Assembly: GCF_025947345.1 (NCBI RefSeq)
Contig: NZ_CP110011.1
Span: 2,852,001 to 2,916,000, forward strand
From: Flavobacterium sp. N502536
Lineage (GTDB): Bacteria > Bacteroidota > Bacteroidia > Flavobacteriales > Flavobacteriaceae
Reading direction: 5' to 3'
DNA length: 64,000 nt
The position numbers and the translations under genes are program-made. Shown here in pieces: positions 25,852 through 34,836 of this stretch (positions within the stretch are counted from its first letter, which is position 1; each line of letters opens with the position of its first letter). The notes under the pieces are model-generated. The model saw nothing but the letters and a program-made list of their open reading frames with translations. It did no database searches and had not been told where the DNA came from.

Positions 25852-27828
25852 CTAAAACAGATTCTCATCTACGATATTAGGCAAAGTTACTTTTAATAAA
25901 GGCTGAACTTCCATTGCTCTTTTTATCGCAAAAATAGCTTCGCCATTTCTGGCCCAGCTTCTTCTTGAAATTCCGTTATTAACATCCCAAAAAAGCATTG
26001 ATGCTAAACGTTTTGAAGCCTCCTTAGAACCATCAAGAACCATACCAAAGCCACCATTTATAACCTCTCCCCAGCCAACTCCGCCGCCATTATGTATAGA
26101 AACCCATGTTGCACCTCTGAAGCTGTCGCCAATCACGTTTTGAATCGCCATATCGGCTGTAAAGCGTGATCCGTCGTAGATATTTGAGGTTTCTCTGTAT
26201 GGAGAATCCGTTCCCGAAACGTCATGATGATCGCGTCCTAAAACAACCGTTCCAATTTCACCTTTGGCAATAGCCTGGTTAAAAGCTTCGGCAATTTTAA
26301 TTCGGCCTTCTGCATCGGCATATAAAATTCTGGCTTGTGAACCCACAACCAGTTTGTTTTCCTGCGCACCTTTGATCCATTTGATGTTATCCTGCATTTG
26401 CTGCTGAATTTCATCCGGAGCTGTTTTGGCCATTTCTTCCAATACCTGACTTGCTATGGCATCTGTTTTTTGTAAATCTTCGGGTTTTCCGGAAGTACAA
26501 ACCCATCTAAACGGGCCAAAACCGTAATCGAAACACATTGGTCCCATGATGTCCTGAACGTAACTAGGGTATCTAAAATCAATATTGTTTTCGGCCATCA
26601 CATCAGCACCTGCGCGGGAAGCTTCTAATAAAAAGGCATTTCCGTAATCAAAAAAGTAAGTGCCTTTTGCGGTATGTTTGTTAATAGCTTTGGCTTGACG
26701 GCGCAAAGATTCCTGTACTTTTTCTTTGAAAAGTTCCGGATTGCTGGCCATCATTCCATTAGCCTCTTCAAAGGAAATTCCGGCAGGATAGTAACCTCCG
26801 GCCCATGGATTATGAAGAGAAGTCTGATCAGAACCCAAATCAATTTTGATGTTTTCTTTGTCGAAACATTCCCAAACGTCTACCACGTTTCCTAAGTAAG
26901 CGATGGAAACTACTTCTTTATTGGCTTTTGCCGTAAGCACTCTTTTGACCAATTCGTCAGTTGAGGTTACAATTTCATTTATCCAGCCCTGTTCGTGGCG
27001 AATTTTTGTAATTTTCGAATTTACTTCTGCACACACGGTGATACAGCCTGCAATGTTTCCGGCTTTTGGCTGTGCACCTGACATTCCGCCAAGTCCTGAA
27101 GTTACAAACAGATTTCCTTCCGGATTTTGTTTGATTTTTCTAAAACCATTCAAAACTGTAATCGTTGTTCCGTGTACAATTCCTTGTGGCCCAATGTACA
27201 TATAACTCCCGGCGGTCATTTGCCCGTATTGTGAAACACCTAAAGCATTCATTTTCTCCCAATCGTCCGGTTGAGAGTAATTTGGAATCACCATTCCGTT
27301 TGTTACGACAACTCTTGGCGCTTCTGCATGTGAAGGAAATAATCCCATCGGATGACCTGAATACATGGTCAGTGTTTGCTCGTCTGTCATTTCAGACAAA
27401 TATTGCATCGTCAATAAATATTGTGCCCAGTTTTGAAAAACGGCTCCATTTCCACCGTAAGTAATCAGTTCGTGCGGGTGTTGCGCTACAGCATAATCCA
27501 GATTGTTCTGAATCATGTGCATAATTGCTTTTGCCTGCACTGATTTTCCGGGATATTCGTCAATTGGTCGGGCATACATTCTGTAATCCGGACGAAAACG
27601 GTACATATAAATACGTCCGTAAGTTTCCAACTCTTCTGAAAACTCCTGAATTAATTCGGCATGGTGTTTTGCCTCAAAGTATCGCAATGCATTTTTTAAA
27701 GCCAGTTTTTTTTCTTCTGCTGATAGGATTTCTTTTCGTTTTGGCGCATGGTTAATAGCTAAATCGTATGTTGCCTTTGGAGGTAATAGGGTTGGAATTC
27801 CTTGTTGTATTTGTTCTTTAAAAGTCAT
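25852..27828 (-). CDS. hutU: Urocanate hydratase (urocanase), long form
   Basis: 658 residues. It hydrates urocanate to imidazolonepropionate in histidine breakdown, using bound NAD+. Typical segments are YGGNGAVFQNWAQYLLTMQYL, TSGLGGMSGAQPKAGNIAGC, CFDYGFGPFRWVCTSG and NGGGVGWGEVINGGFGM. The protein is about 100 residues longer than the common bacterial enzyme (about 555) and near the length of the animal enzyme. No other hut gene is beside it, so the rest of the pathway must be elsewhere. The upstream region is filled with short repeats (27829-28179) and no clear promoter is visible. Confidence 0.95.
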   Translation of the reverse strand: MTFKEQIQQGIPTLLPPKATYDLAINHAPKRKEILSAEEKKLALKNALRYFEAKHHAELIQEFSEELETYGRIYMYRFRPDYRMYARPIDEYPGKSVQAKAIMHMIQNNLDYAVAQHPHELITYGGNGAVFQNWAQYLLTMQYLSEMTDEQTLTMYSGHPMGLFPSHAEAPRVVVTNGMVIPNYSQPDDWEKMNALGVSQYGQMTAGSYMYIGPQGIVHGTTITVLNGFRKIKQNPEGNLFVTSGLGGMSGAQPKAGNIAGCITVCAEVNSKITKIRHEQGWINEIVTSTDELVKRVLTAKANKEVVSIAYLGNVVDVWECFDKENIKIDLGSDQTSLHNPWAGGYYPAGISFEEANGMMASNPELFKEKVQESLRRQAKAINKHTAKGTYFFDYGNAFLLEASRAGADVMAENNIDFRYPSYVQDIMGPMCFDYGFGPFRWVCTSGKPEDLQKTDAIASQVLEEMAKTAPDEIQQQMQDNIKWIKGAQENKLVVGSQARILYADAEGRIKIAEAFNQAIAKGEIGTVVLGRDHHDVSGTDSPYRETSNIYDGSRFTADMAIQNVIGDSFRGATWVSIHNGGGVGWGEVINGGFGMVLDGSKEASKRLASMLFWDVNNGISRRSWARNGEAIFAIKRAMEVQPLLKVTLPNIVDENLF

Positions 27829-28179
27829 TTTTTTAAGGTACTAAGTTGCTAAGATTCTAAGCTGCTAAGGTTTTGATCTAAGCAAGCAATAATCTGCGAT
27901 TTATTAAATAGGCTATAAGCTCCATCGGAGCGACATGGCAATGAAAGAAATAAAATAATGATCTCATTTTCAAATTGCCCCATTCTCTAATTAAAAAATA
28001 ACTAAGGATAACGGATATCCGACCTGTGATAGGATTTGTGGATGGTAATCCTAAATTTTCGAAACAGAATATCCATATAAATATTTTAGATTGTTGATTT
28101 TAGATTTTTGATTTGTCCTTCGACTTCGCTCAGGGCAACGATGTGTAAAATTAGTTAGTTTTAAAATTTAAGAAATTCT
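27829..28179. repeat. 351-bp intergenic mosaic of dispersed short repeats
   Basis: Several repeat types are packed together. Four CTAAGNNN octamers lie at 27841-27872. A GCTCC-ATC-GGAGC hairpin followed by GACATGG lies at 27919-27938. A GATTTTAGATT-type AT-rich repeat lies at about 28085-28112, and CCTTCGACTTCGCTCAGGG at about 28118-28136. No gene is seen here. Confidence 0.8.
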
Positions 28180-28365
28180 CTAATTGGCGTTTTTTCTTAT
28201 TTGCCCGGTTCGTTTATCAAAACCATATGGACAATGACGACAGCCACTTTTACAGCAATAACCACGTTTCAGATGGTATTTTTCAGTAAAGCATTTATAA
28301 CCTTCGGGCGTATAGTAAAAATCTTCCCCTTCGATTAATTTATTTTCATTACTTTGCTCTTTCAT
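28180..28365 (-). CDS. DUF5522 family small Cys-rich protein
   Basis: 61 residues from the ATG at 28365. The conserved core is DFYYTPEGYKCFTEKYHLKRGYCCKSGCRHCPYGF, with Cys-Cys-x3-Cys-x2-Cys, plausibly a metal site. An in-frame ATG at 28404 would add 13 residues, but an exact -7 promoter element (28403-28410) covers that codon, so transcription probably begins after it and the shorter start is chosen. Function is unknown. It is divergent from the operon beginning at 28477. Confidence 0.8.
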   Translation of the reverse strand: MKEQSNENKLIEGEDFYYTPEGYKCFTEKYHLKRGYCCKSGCRHCPYGFDKRTGQIRKNAN

Positions 28366-28402
28366 AAATCTGCATTGAGTTCCGGTCCCGCTTTTTAAAG
28401 TC

Positions 28403-28410
28403 AAAAATAA
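28403..28410 (-). promoter_or_regulatory. Candidate -7 promoter element for the DUF5522 gene
   Basis: The minus strand reads TATTTTTG (TAnnTTTG). It overlaps the alternative upstream ATG at 28404 and supports the start at 28365. Confidence 0.5.
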
Positions 28411-28476
28411 TTAATTGATTGTGGTTTTAATGAAATCGGACAATTTTCATCTACAAATTTATAAATTTTACAGCTA

Positions 28477-28818
28477 ATGTTTCTGATTGTTGCTAAATAT
28501 TTAATTCCAAAAGGGTATCGGGGAATGGCTGTGTTTCCGTTTGTCATTTTGAAATACGATACAGATAAAGAAAATGCTGTTTTTGTGCATCATGAAAAAA
28601 TTCACCTGAGACAGCAATTAGAATTATTGGTAATTCCGTTTTATATTTTTTATGTTTTAGAATATGCCATTCGGCTGATTCAGTATAAAAACAAAGAACT
28701 GGCCTATCGCAATATAAGTTTTGAGAGAGAAGCTTACGCCAATGAAACCCATTTAAATTATTTGAAAAACCGACCTTTCTTTGGCTTTTTAAATTACTTA
28801 ACTTTAAAACACAAATAG
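28477..28818 (+). CDS. Small membrane protein with HExxH motif (putative minigluzincin-like)
   Basis: 113 residues. The sequence contains His39-Glu40-Lys-Ile-His43 (VHHEKIHLRQQLE), then a hydrophobic segment (about 50-68) and FEREAYANE at 82-90, where a Glu could serve as a third zinc ligand. The order HExxH, membrane helix, ExxA-type helix resembles a stripped-down M48/M56-like gluzincin. I do not recognise a named family and protease activity is not shown. It starts a tight rightward operon: 3 nt separate it from the PLP enzyme, whose stop in turn overlaps the glucosaminidase lipoprotein gene. Confidence 0.75.
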   Translation: MFLIVAKYLIPKGYRGMAVFPFVILKYDTDKENAVFVHHEKIHLRQQLELLVIPFYIFYVLEYAIRLIQYKNKELAYRNISFEREAYANETHLNYLKNRPFFGFLNYLTLKHK

Positions 28819-28821
28819 ATT

Positions 28822-29718
28822 TTGAATCAGGAAATTCATATCGTCTTCCCCAATGCTATTTCGTTGAGCATAAAACGGGAAGATTTGATTCATCCCTTTG
28901 TTTCCGGGAATAAGTTCCGAAAACTGAAATACAATTTGCTTCAGGCGAAAGCCGAAAATAAAAAGACTCTGCTGACTTTTGGCGGTGCTTTTTCCAATCA
29001 TATTGCAGCCGTTGCTTATGCCGGAAAAGAGCAGGGTTTTAGAACCATTGGCGTGATTAGAGGCGAGGAACTTTTGGATAAAATCGAAGAGAATCCAACA
29101 CTAAAATTTGCTCAGGAAAACGGAATGCAGTTTGAATTTGTGACGCGGGAGGAGTATCGGCTTAAAAATGAAAATGCCTTTATCGAAAAGTTAAAAGATA
29201 AGTTTGGCGACTTCTATTTAGTGCCTGAGGGCGGAACCAATGAATGGGCGGTAAAAGGCTGTGAAGAGATTTTGACCGAAGAAGATGCACGTTTTGATTT
29301 TGTTTGTTGTGCGGTAGGAACGGGCGGCACGATAGCGGGATTGATTAATAGTGCGCTGCCGCATCAGAAAATTTTAGGGTTTCCGGCGTTAAAAGGTGAC
29401 TTTTTAACCGATGAAATTCGTATTTTTGCACAAAAAGATAACTGGAATTTAATTTCTGACTATCATTTTGGAGGTTATGGGAAGGTAAATTTGGAATTAA
29501 TTGAATTTATCAATGCTTTTTTTGAAGAAAATAAAGTGCCTTTGGATCCAATTTATACGGGAAAGATGGTTTTTGGCGTTATAGACTTAATACATAAAAA
29601 CTATTTTCCTGCACATTCAAGAATTTTATTGATCCATACCGGCGGATTGCAGGGAATTGAAGGGATGAATATTAAATTGAAGCAGAAAAAATTACCAATA
29701 CTCAAAAGCAATGGTTAA
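28822..29718 (+). CDS. 1-aminocyclopropane-1-carboxylate deaminase / D-cysteine desulfhydrase-like PLP enzyme
   Basis: 298 residues of a PLP fold-type II enzyme. KREDLIHPFVSGNKFRKLKYNL holds the predicted PLP lysine (Lys31), FGGAFSNHIAAVAY the substrate loop, and GTGGTIAGL the phosphate-binding Gly-rich loop. The best start is a TTG at 28822, because the conserved N-terminus begins there (NQEIHIVFP), the previous stop is 3 nt upstream, and no ATG is near. The family deaminates ACC or desulfurates D-cysteine; which of these applies cannot be told from sequence. Coupled to both neighbours. Confidence 0.87.
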   Translation: MNQEIHIVFPNAISLSIKREDLIHPFVSGNKFRKLKYNLLQAKAENKKTLLTFGGAFSNHIAAVAYAGKEQGFRTIGVIRGEELLDKIEENPTLKFAQENGMQFEFVTREEYRLKNENAFIEKLKDKFGDFYLVPEGGTNEWAVKGCEEILTEEDARFDFVCCAVGTGGTIAGLINSALPHQKILGFPALKGDFLTDEIRIFAQKDNWNLISDYHFGGYGKVNLELIEFINAFFEENKVPLDPIYTGKMVFGVIDLIHKNYFPAHSRILLIHTGGLQGIEGMNIKLKQKKLPILKSNG

Positions 29719-30604
29719 AAAAATAATAGCACTTTTAATGCTGGTGACTTTAGTAGGTTGTTCTTCAAGTAAACCTACTATCGCGACGACCAAAAAAGCG
29801 GCGGCAATCCAGAGGCCTAAAGTGGCGACAACCAAAAAGCCAACGTACACCAAACCAATTGGTAAAAAATACCCTTCTACAAATAATACAACCGAGGTCA
29901 TCCAGTCTACTTCAAAAACAGTTGTAACCAGTGATTTAATCAACAATTATATTTTACAATTCAAAGATATTGCCATAGGGAATATGCAGAAATACGGCAT
30001 TCCTGCAAGTATTATTCTGGCGCAGGGAATTCTAGAATCCGGTGCAGGAAAAGGTGATTTGGCGCTGGAAGCCAATAATCATTTTGGAATTAAATGTCAC
30101 AAAGACTGGCTGGGAGAGAGTGTGCGTCATGATGATGATTCGGCTCAGGAATGTTTCAGGAAATATACAGAAGCTGCAGAATCGTATAGAGACCATGCCT
30201 TGTTTTTGGTTGGCAAAAATAGATATGCCACTTTATTTACTTACGAAAAAGACGATTATAAATCCTGGGCAAAAGGGTTAAGAGCGGCTGGTTATGCCAC
30301 AGATCCCAATTACCCGGATAAATTAATTAGTTATATCGAACGATACAATCTGCACCAGTACGATTGTCAGGTTACCGGAAAAAGCTACAAACCTTTTGAG
30401 AAATCAGCTCCGGTAAAAAGTTCTTCACCTTCCGGTTCGCCTTCTAATGCTAATTCGAACGATCCTAATTTATACGAAGTTCAAAAAGGGGATACCTTAT
30501 ATTCGATTTCAAAAAAATTCAACCTTTTGGTTGACGATTTAAAACAGAAAAATAATCTTTCAGACAACGCACTTTCTGTCGGGCAGAAGCTTAGAGTGAA
30601 GTAG
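29711..30604 (+). CDS. Glucosaminidase (GH73) lipoprotein with LysM domain
   Basis: 297 residues. The lipoprotein signal ends LVGC (Cys17). A Ser/Thr/Lys-rich linker follows, then a mannosyl-glycoprotein endo-beta-N-acetylglucosaminidase-like domain (about 75-220) with QGILESGAGKGDLALEANN, HFGIKCHKDW and YRDHALFLVG. A C-terminal LysM domain (about 253-297) reads YEVQKGDTLYSISKKFNLLVDDLKQKN. It should cut peptidoglycan glycan strands while tethered to a membrane. The start overlaps the preceding gene by 8 nt. Confidence 0.92.
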   Translation: MVKKIIALLMLVTLVGCSSSKPTIATTKKAAAIQRPKVATTKKPTYTKPIGKKYPSTNNTTEVIQSTSKTVVTSDLINNYILQFKDIAIGNMQKYGIPASIILAQGILESGAGKGDLALEANNHFGIKCHKDWLGESVRHDDDSAQECFRKYTEAAESYRDHALFLVGKNRYATLFTYEKDDYKSWAKGLRAAGYATDPNYPDKLISYIERYNLHQYDCQVTGKSYKPFEKSAPVKSSSPSGSPSNANSNDPNLYEVQKGDTLYSISKKFNLLVDDLKQKNNLSDNALSVGQKLRVK

Positions 30605-30608
30605 TGTT

Positions 30609-30685
30609 TAGTCTCAGTCACAGTTTTAAGTCTTAGTTTAAGTTCTTTAAAATCTAAAATCAGAATTCAAAAATCTAAAATCATA
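30609..30685. repeat. AT-rich short direct repeats before hemL
   Basis: AAAATCTAAAATC occurs at about 30649 and AAAATCTAAAATCA again at about 30670, preceded by AGTCTCAGTCACAG and AGTCTTAGTTTAAG fragments. Similar ATCTAAAATC fragments occur near 28085-28112, 40600-40615 and 59530-59550. Confidence 0.55.
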
Positions 30686-31972
30686 ATGATATATAAAAGA
30701 AGTAGTCAGCTTTTTGCTGAAGCAGAAAAAGTAATTCCTGGAGGGGTAAATTCACCGGTAAGAGCATTTAAAGCAGTTGGTGGAACTCCAATTTTTGTAA
30801 AAAGTGCCAAAGGTGCTTATTTGTATGACGAGGACGGAAATAAATTAATCGACTATATCAATTCATGGGGACCAATGGTTTTGGGTCATGCCTACCAACC
30901 GGTTGTGGATGCTGTAATTGAAAAAGCAAAATTGGGTACTTCATTCGGAATGCCAACGGAATTAGAAACAGAGATTGCTGCTTTGGCGGTTTCGATGGTT
31001 CCGAATATCGATAAAATAAGATTTGTAAATTCAGGTACCGAGGCTTGTATGAGTGCAATTCGTCTGGCTCGCGGATTTACAAAAAGAGATAAAATCATCA
31101 AATTTGCGGGCTGCTATCATGGACATTCAGATTCATTTTTGATTCAGGCCGGAAGCGGAGCAGTAACTTTTGGATCGCCAAACAGCCCGGGAGTTACAGA
31201 AGGTACTGCAAAAGATACTTTGTTAGCGAAGTACAATGATTTAGAAAACGTAAAGACTTTAATCGAAGCCAATAAAAATGAAATCGCTGCCATTATCATC
31301 GAAGCGGTTGCCGGAAATATGGGATGTATTCCACCTCAAAAAGGTTTTCTGGAAGGATTAAGAGAATTGTGTACGGCCAACGGAATTTTACTGATTTTTG
31401 ATGAGGTTATGACAGGTTTCCGTCTGGCTCGCGGAGGAGTTCAGGAATTGTATAATATCAATGCCGATATTGTAACTTTCGGAAAAGTAATTGGTGGAGG
31501 TTTGCCTGTAGGAGCTTTTGCTGCCCGCGAAGAAATCATGAACTATCTGGCACCGCTTGGACCTGTTTATCAGGCCGGGACATTATCGGGTAATCCGCTA
31601 GCTATGGCGGCAGGATTGGCGATGCTGCAATCGTTGGATAATGATCGTGCTATTTTCACCCGATTGGAAGAAAAAACGGCTTATTTGGAAGCAGGAATCG
31701 ACAGGGTTTTAAAAGCGAATAATGTTGTTTTCACTATCAATAGAGTAGGATCGATGATCTCTGTTCACTTTGATGCAAATCCGGTTGTTGATTTTCAAAC
31801 TGCCGCAAAAGGTGATAACGAAACGTTTAAGAAGTTCTTCCATGGCTTGTTGCAGGAAGGTGTTTATATCGCACCATCGGCTTATGAAACCTGGTTTATT
31901 ACCGATGCCTTAACCTATGAAGATCTGGATTTTACCATTAATGCGATTGATAAAGTTTCAAAGACCTTTTAG
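30686..31972 (+). CDS. hemL: Glutamate-1-semialdehyde 2,1-aminomutase
   Basis: 428 residues, the normal length. It is a class III aminotransferase-fold PLP enzyme that makes 5-aminolevulinate for heme and other tetrapyrroles in the C5 pathway. Motifs are [13 protein letters not shown] at the N-terminus, [31 protein letters not shown] and the PLP lysine in [16 protein letters not shown]. No other hem gene is adjacent. A wobble-rich terminator follows. Confidence 0.97.
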   Translation: MIYKRSSQLFAEAEKVIPGGVNSPVRAFKAVGGTPIFVKSAKGAYLYDEDGNKLIDYINSWGPMVLGHAYQPVVDAVIEKAKLGTSFGMPTELETEIAALAVSMVPNIDKIRFVNSGTEACMSAIRLARGFTKRDKIIKFAGCYHGHSDSFLIQAGSGAVTFGSPNSPGVTEGTAKDTLLAKYNDLENVKTLIEANKNEIAAIIIEAVAGNMGCIPPQKGFLEGLRELCTANGILLIFDEVMTGFRLARGGVQELYNINADIVTFGKVIGGGLPVGAFAAREEIMNYLAPLGPVYQAGTLSGNPLAMAAGLAMLQSLDNDRAIFTRLEEKTAYLEAGIDRVLKANNVVFTINRVGSMISVHFDANPVVDFQTAAKGDNETFKKFFHGLLQEGVYIAPSAYETWFITDALTYEDLDFTINAIDKVSKTF

Positions 31973-32009
31973 ATCTTAGCAGTTAAAAACATATATTTTT
32001 TTTCAATTG

Positions 32010-32048
32010 GAGGCTCAGTTTTTTTAGTAAAGCTGGGTCTTTTTTTTT
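32010..32048 (+). terminator. Probable terminator of hemL
   Basis: GGCTCAG pairs with CTGGGTC through two G-U pairs around a T-rich loop, followed by nine or more T. Confidence 0.6.
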
Positions 32049-32050
32049 AG

Positions 32051-32170
32051 TTTTCAGTCTCAGTTTTCAGTCTCAGTGTTCAGTCTCAGTGTTCAGTCGC
32101 AGTCCACATCTCACAGTTCACATCTCACAGTTTACATCTCACAGTTTACATCTCACAGTTTACATCTCAC
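32051..32170. repeat. Tandem array: four 13-mers then five 14-mers
   Basis: 32051-32102 is four 13-nt units of TKTTCAGTCTCAG type. 32103-32170 is four 14-nt units of TTTACATCTCACAG type plus a 12-nt partial one. There are no unique spacers, so this is a minisatellite and not CRISPR. TTACATCTCACA also occurs near 63708-63719. Confidence 0.9.
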
Positions 32171-32243
32171 AATATTCCGTCTCATTTCCACAATTTAAAC
32201 TCTAAAATCATCAAGTAGTTAATGAAAAGTTAATAAATAGGTT

Positions 32244-32277
32244 TTGGGGTGTATATTCAGGATAAAAATTATTTTTG
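32244..32277 (+). promoter_or_regulatory. Promoter of the metalloprotease gene
   Basis: TTG at 32244-32246, a 23-nt spacer, then TATTTTTG at 32270-32277 fit the Bacteroidota sigma consensus TTG-N(17-23)-TAnnTTTG, 30 nt before the start. Confidence 0.55.
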
Positions 32278-32307
32278 TTTATTAAATAACCATTAAACCC
32301 GTAATAA

Positions 32308-34782
32308 ATGAAGAAATTTTTCATTTCTACTACGATAGCTGCCTTTATGCTATTTCCTGTTTCTCAGTTTGCGCAATCAAACAAGAAAAAATCAAAAAAA
32401 GACGACCCGGCAGCTGCCGCGCCGGAGAAAAAACCAGAATCTGCCATTAAAGACTACAGTAAGGTAATTACCAAAGATGCTGTCACTGATGACGGGCTTT
32501 TTAAAGTGCACAAAGTCGATAAAAAATACTATTTCGAGATTCCGAATAAATACCTGAACAAAGACATGCTTTTAGTAAGCAGATTGTCAAAACTGCCTTC
32601 TAATTTGGGTGGAGGTTATGTAAACGCCGGATCAGAAACCAATGAGCAATTAATAGTCTGGCAGCGTTTTCAGGATAAAATTCTGATCAAATCAAAATCA
32701 TACAATGCGGTAGCCAATGATAGTTTGCCGATTAGTATTTCGGTAAAATCAAATAATTATGAGCCTACGTTATTTGCTTTTGATATCGTAGCGTTTAGTA
32801 AAGATTCTGCAAATACCGTGGTTGATGTTACTAAATTTTACAGTACAGATGTTAAGGCGATCAGTGGAATTTCGTCAGAAATGCGCGAAACGTATAAAGT
32901 AAAAGGACTTGACGATTCAAGAAGTTTTATCAATACGATTAAAAGTTTTCCAATGAATATCGAGGTAATTCAGGATATGACGTATAATGCTTCGAAACCA
33001 TCGATGCTGGAAGATACCGAATCGATTAGTATTCAAATGAACCAATCGATGATTTTGCTGCCTGAAGTACCTATGACACCAAGGCTGGCAGACCCAAGGG
33101 TAGGCTGGTTTACAGTAAGTCAGTACGATTACGGAAGCAATGAATTGAAATCGGATCTTAAAACCTACATTCGCCGTTGGAGACTGGAGCCAAAAGATCC
33201 GGAAGCCTATGCAAGAGGAGAATTGGTTGAACCGGTAAAACCTATCGTTTATTATTTAGACCCTGCTACTCCTGAAAAACTTCGAAAATACATCAAACAA
33301 GGGATAGAAGAATGGCAAAAACCTTTTGAAACGGCAGGATTTAAGAATGCTATTATTGCAAAAGATGCCCCAACAAAAGAGGAAGATCCTGATTTTAGCC
33401 CGGAAGATGTTCGTTATTCGGTGGTTCGTTACGTTGCAAGTACCACCCGAAATGCAGTTGGTCCGAGTGTTTCAGATCCGAGAAGCGGTGAAATTATCGA
33501 AAGTGATGTAATCTGGTACCACAACCATTTACGTTCGTACAGAAACAGGTATTTGTTGGAAACCGGAGCGGCAAATCCGTCAGCGAGAACTTTGCAGACG
33601 AGCGACGAGGAAATGGGAGAAATGATGCGTATGGTAATTGCTCACGAAGTGGGGCATGCTTTAGGTTTTCCGCACAATATGGGCGCAAGCTGTGCGTATG
33701 ATGTAGAAAGTTACCGAAATGGTGATTTTACGCAGCAAAACGGAATTTCGGCGAGTATAATGGACTATGCAAGGTACAATTATATTGCACAGCCGGGAGA
33801 TAAAAATATTCGCTTTATTCGTAAAATGGGAGCGTATGATCACTATGCCTTAAACTGGGGGTATAGAGTGATTCCGAATGCGAAATCTCCTCAGGACGAG
33901 TCCGCTACTTTAGACAAATGGATTTTGGATAAAGCAGGAAATCCTTTGTACAAATTTGGAAAACAAAGCAGTGCTTTTGATCCTTCTTCACAAACAGAAG
34001 ATATTGGGAATAATTCAATGAAAGCAAGTACTTACGGACTTAAAAATCTGGAATATGTTGCCGCTCATTTGAACGAATGGACAAGTAATGTGACGAATAA
34101 CTACGACGATCTGGACGAATTGTACAAAGAAATGCTGGACGTTTGGAGTCGATATGTAGGTCATGTGGTGACTAATGTTGGCGGAGTTTATGAAAATACG
34201 AAAAATCCAAATCAGACCGGAAATGTTTACGAGGTAGTACCGAAAACCAAACAGATTGAAGCAATGAACTGGCTTCAGGCAAATGCTTTTGCTTCACCAA
34301 CATGGATGGTAAATGTTACGACTTTGAAGAATACTGATTTTGCCGGTTATGCGGAAAGATTCAGAAGCTTACAGGTGAGACAGTTGAATAGTTTGCTTAG
34401 CATTGGCCGTATTGGCAGATTAGTAGATAATGAAATCGTTGGAGGAGATACGTATAAAGCACTGGATTTATTGAGAGATACGCGAAAAGGAATCTGGAAA
34501 GAAGCTGCAGCACCCGGAAATGTGACCATCTACAGAAGAAACCTGCAACGCGGTTATATCGATCGAATGGGAGCATTAATGACCGAAGAAATTAAGCCGT
34601 CTGACCGATCAGTGGTATATTATAATGTAAACCAGTCTGATGTGAGAGCTTTGGTACGTGGTGAGTTGAATGCGCTAAGAACGACACTTTTGGCAGCAAA
34701 GGCGAGACCTGTAAATGCAGAAACCAAGTATCATTACGAGGATTGTATTAAAAGGATAGACTTAATTCTTAATCCGAAATAA
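32308..34782 (+). CDS. Secreted zinc-dependent metalloprotease (metzincin-type, DUF5117/DUF4953)
   Basis: 824 residues. A signal peptide (about 1-22, ending QFAQS) is followed by a Lys-rich linker, then a DUF5117/DUF5118-like N-terminal region (about 50-300). The protease domain shows HEVGHALGFPHN (His446, Glu447, His450, His456), the extended HExxHxxGxxH zinc site, and SIMDYARYN as the likely Met-turn. A long C-terminal region completes the DUF4953 type. These proteins are common in Bacteroidota and are periplasmic or exported. The substrate is unknown. No T9SS sorting domain is visible at the C-terminus. Confidence 0.9.
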   Translation: MKKFFISTTIAAFMLFPVSQFAQSNKKKSKKDDPAAAAPEKKPESAIKDYSKVITKDAVTDDGLFKVHKVDKKYYFEIPNKYLNKDMLLVSRLSKLPSNLGGGYVNAGSETNEQLIVWQRFQDKILIKSKSYNAVANDSLPISISVKSNNYEPTLFAFDIVAFSKDSANTVVDVTKFYSTDVKAISGISSEMRETYKVKGLDDSRSFINTIKSFPMNIEVIQDMTYNASKPSMLEDTESISIQMNQSMILLPEVPMTPRLADPRVGWFTVSQYDYGSNELKSDLKTYIRRWRLEPKDPEAYARGELVEPVKPIVYYLDPATPEKLRKYIKQGIEEWQKPFETAGFKNAIIAKDAPTKEEDPDFSPEDVRYSVVRYVASTTRNAVGPSVSDPRSGEIIESDVIWYHNHLRSYRNRYLLETGAANPSARTLQTSDEEMGEMMRMVIAHEVGHALGFPHNMGASCAYDVESYRNGDFTQQNGISASIMDYARYNYIAQPGDKNIRFIRKMGAYDHYALNWGYRVIPNAKSPQDESATLDKWILDKAGNPLYKFGKQSSAFDPSSQTEDIGNNSMKASTYGLKNLEYVAAHLNEWTSNVTNNYDDLDELYKEMLDVWSRYVGHVVTNVGGVYENTKNPNQTGNVYEVVPKTKQIEAMNWLQANAFASPTWMVNVTTLKNTDFAGYAERFRSLQVRQLNSLLSIGRIGRLVDNEIVGGDTYKALDLLRDTRKGIWKEAAAPGNVTIYRRNLQRGYIDRMGALMTEEIKPSDRSVVYYNVNQSDVRALVRGELNALRTTLLAAKARPVNAETKYHYEDCIKRIDLILNPK

Positions 34783-34797
34783 GATTTTATAACAAAG

Positions 34798-34827
34798 AAA
34801 AAGAGGCTTTTAAGGCCTCTTTTTTTA
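34798..34827. terminator. Bidirectional terminator between the metalloprotease and Spy-like genes
   Basis: AAAAAGAGGC and GCCTCTTTTT form a strong stem with a 7-nt loop and A/T tracts on both sides. It lies between convergent stops at 34782 and 34837. Confidence 0.85.
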
Positions 34828-34836
34828 TGAACGATA

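Larger units (their letters stand above)
31973..32307. other. 335-bp intergenic region after hemL
   Basis: It holds a terminator (32010-32048), a two-part tandem repeat array (32051-32170) and a promoter for the metalloprotease gene (32244-32277). No small gene is seen. Confidence 0.6.

Noticed and set aside
32051..32170. Possible CRISPR array
   Set aside because: The units are 13-14 nt, directly adjacent and without unique spacers, and no cas gene is present.
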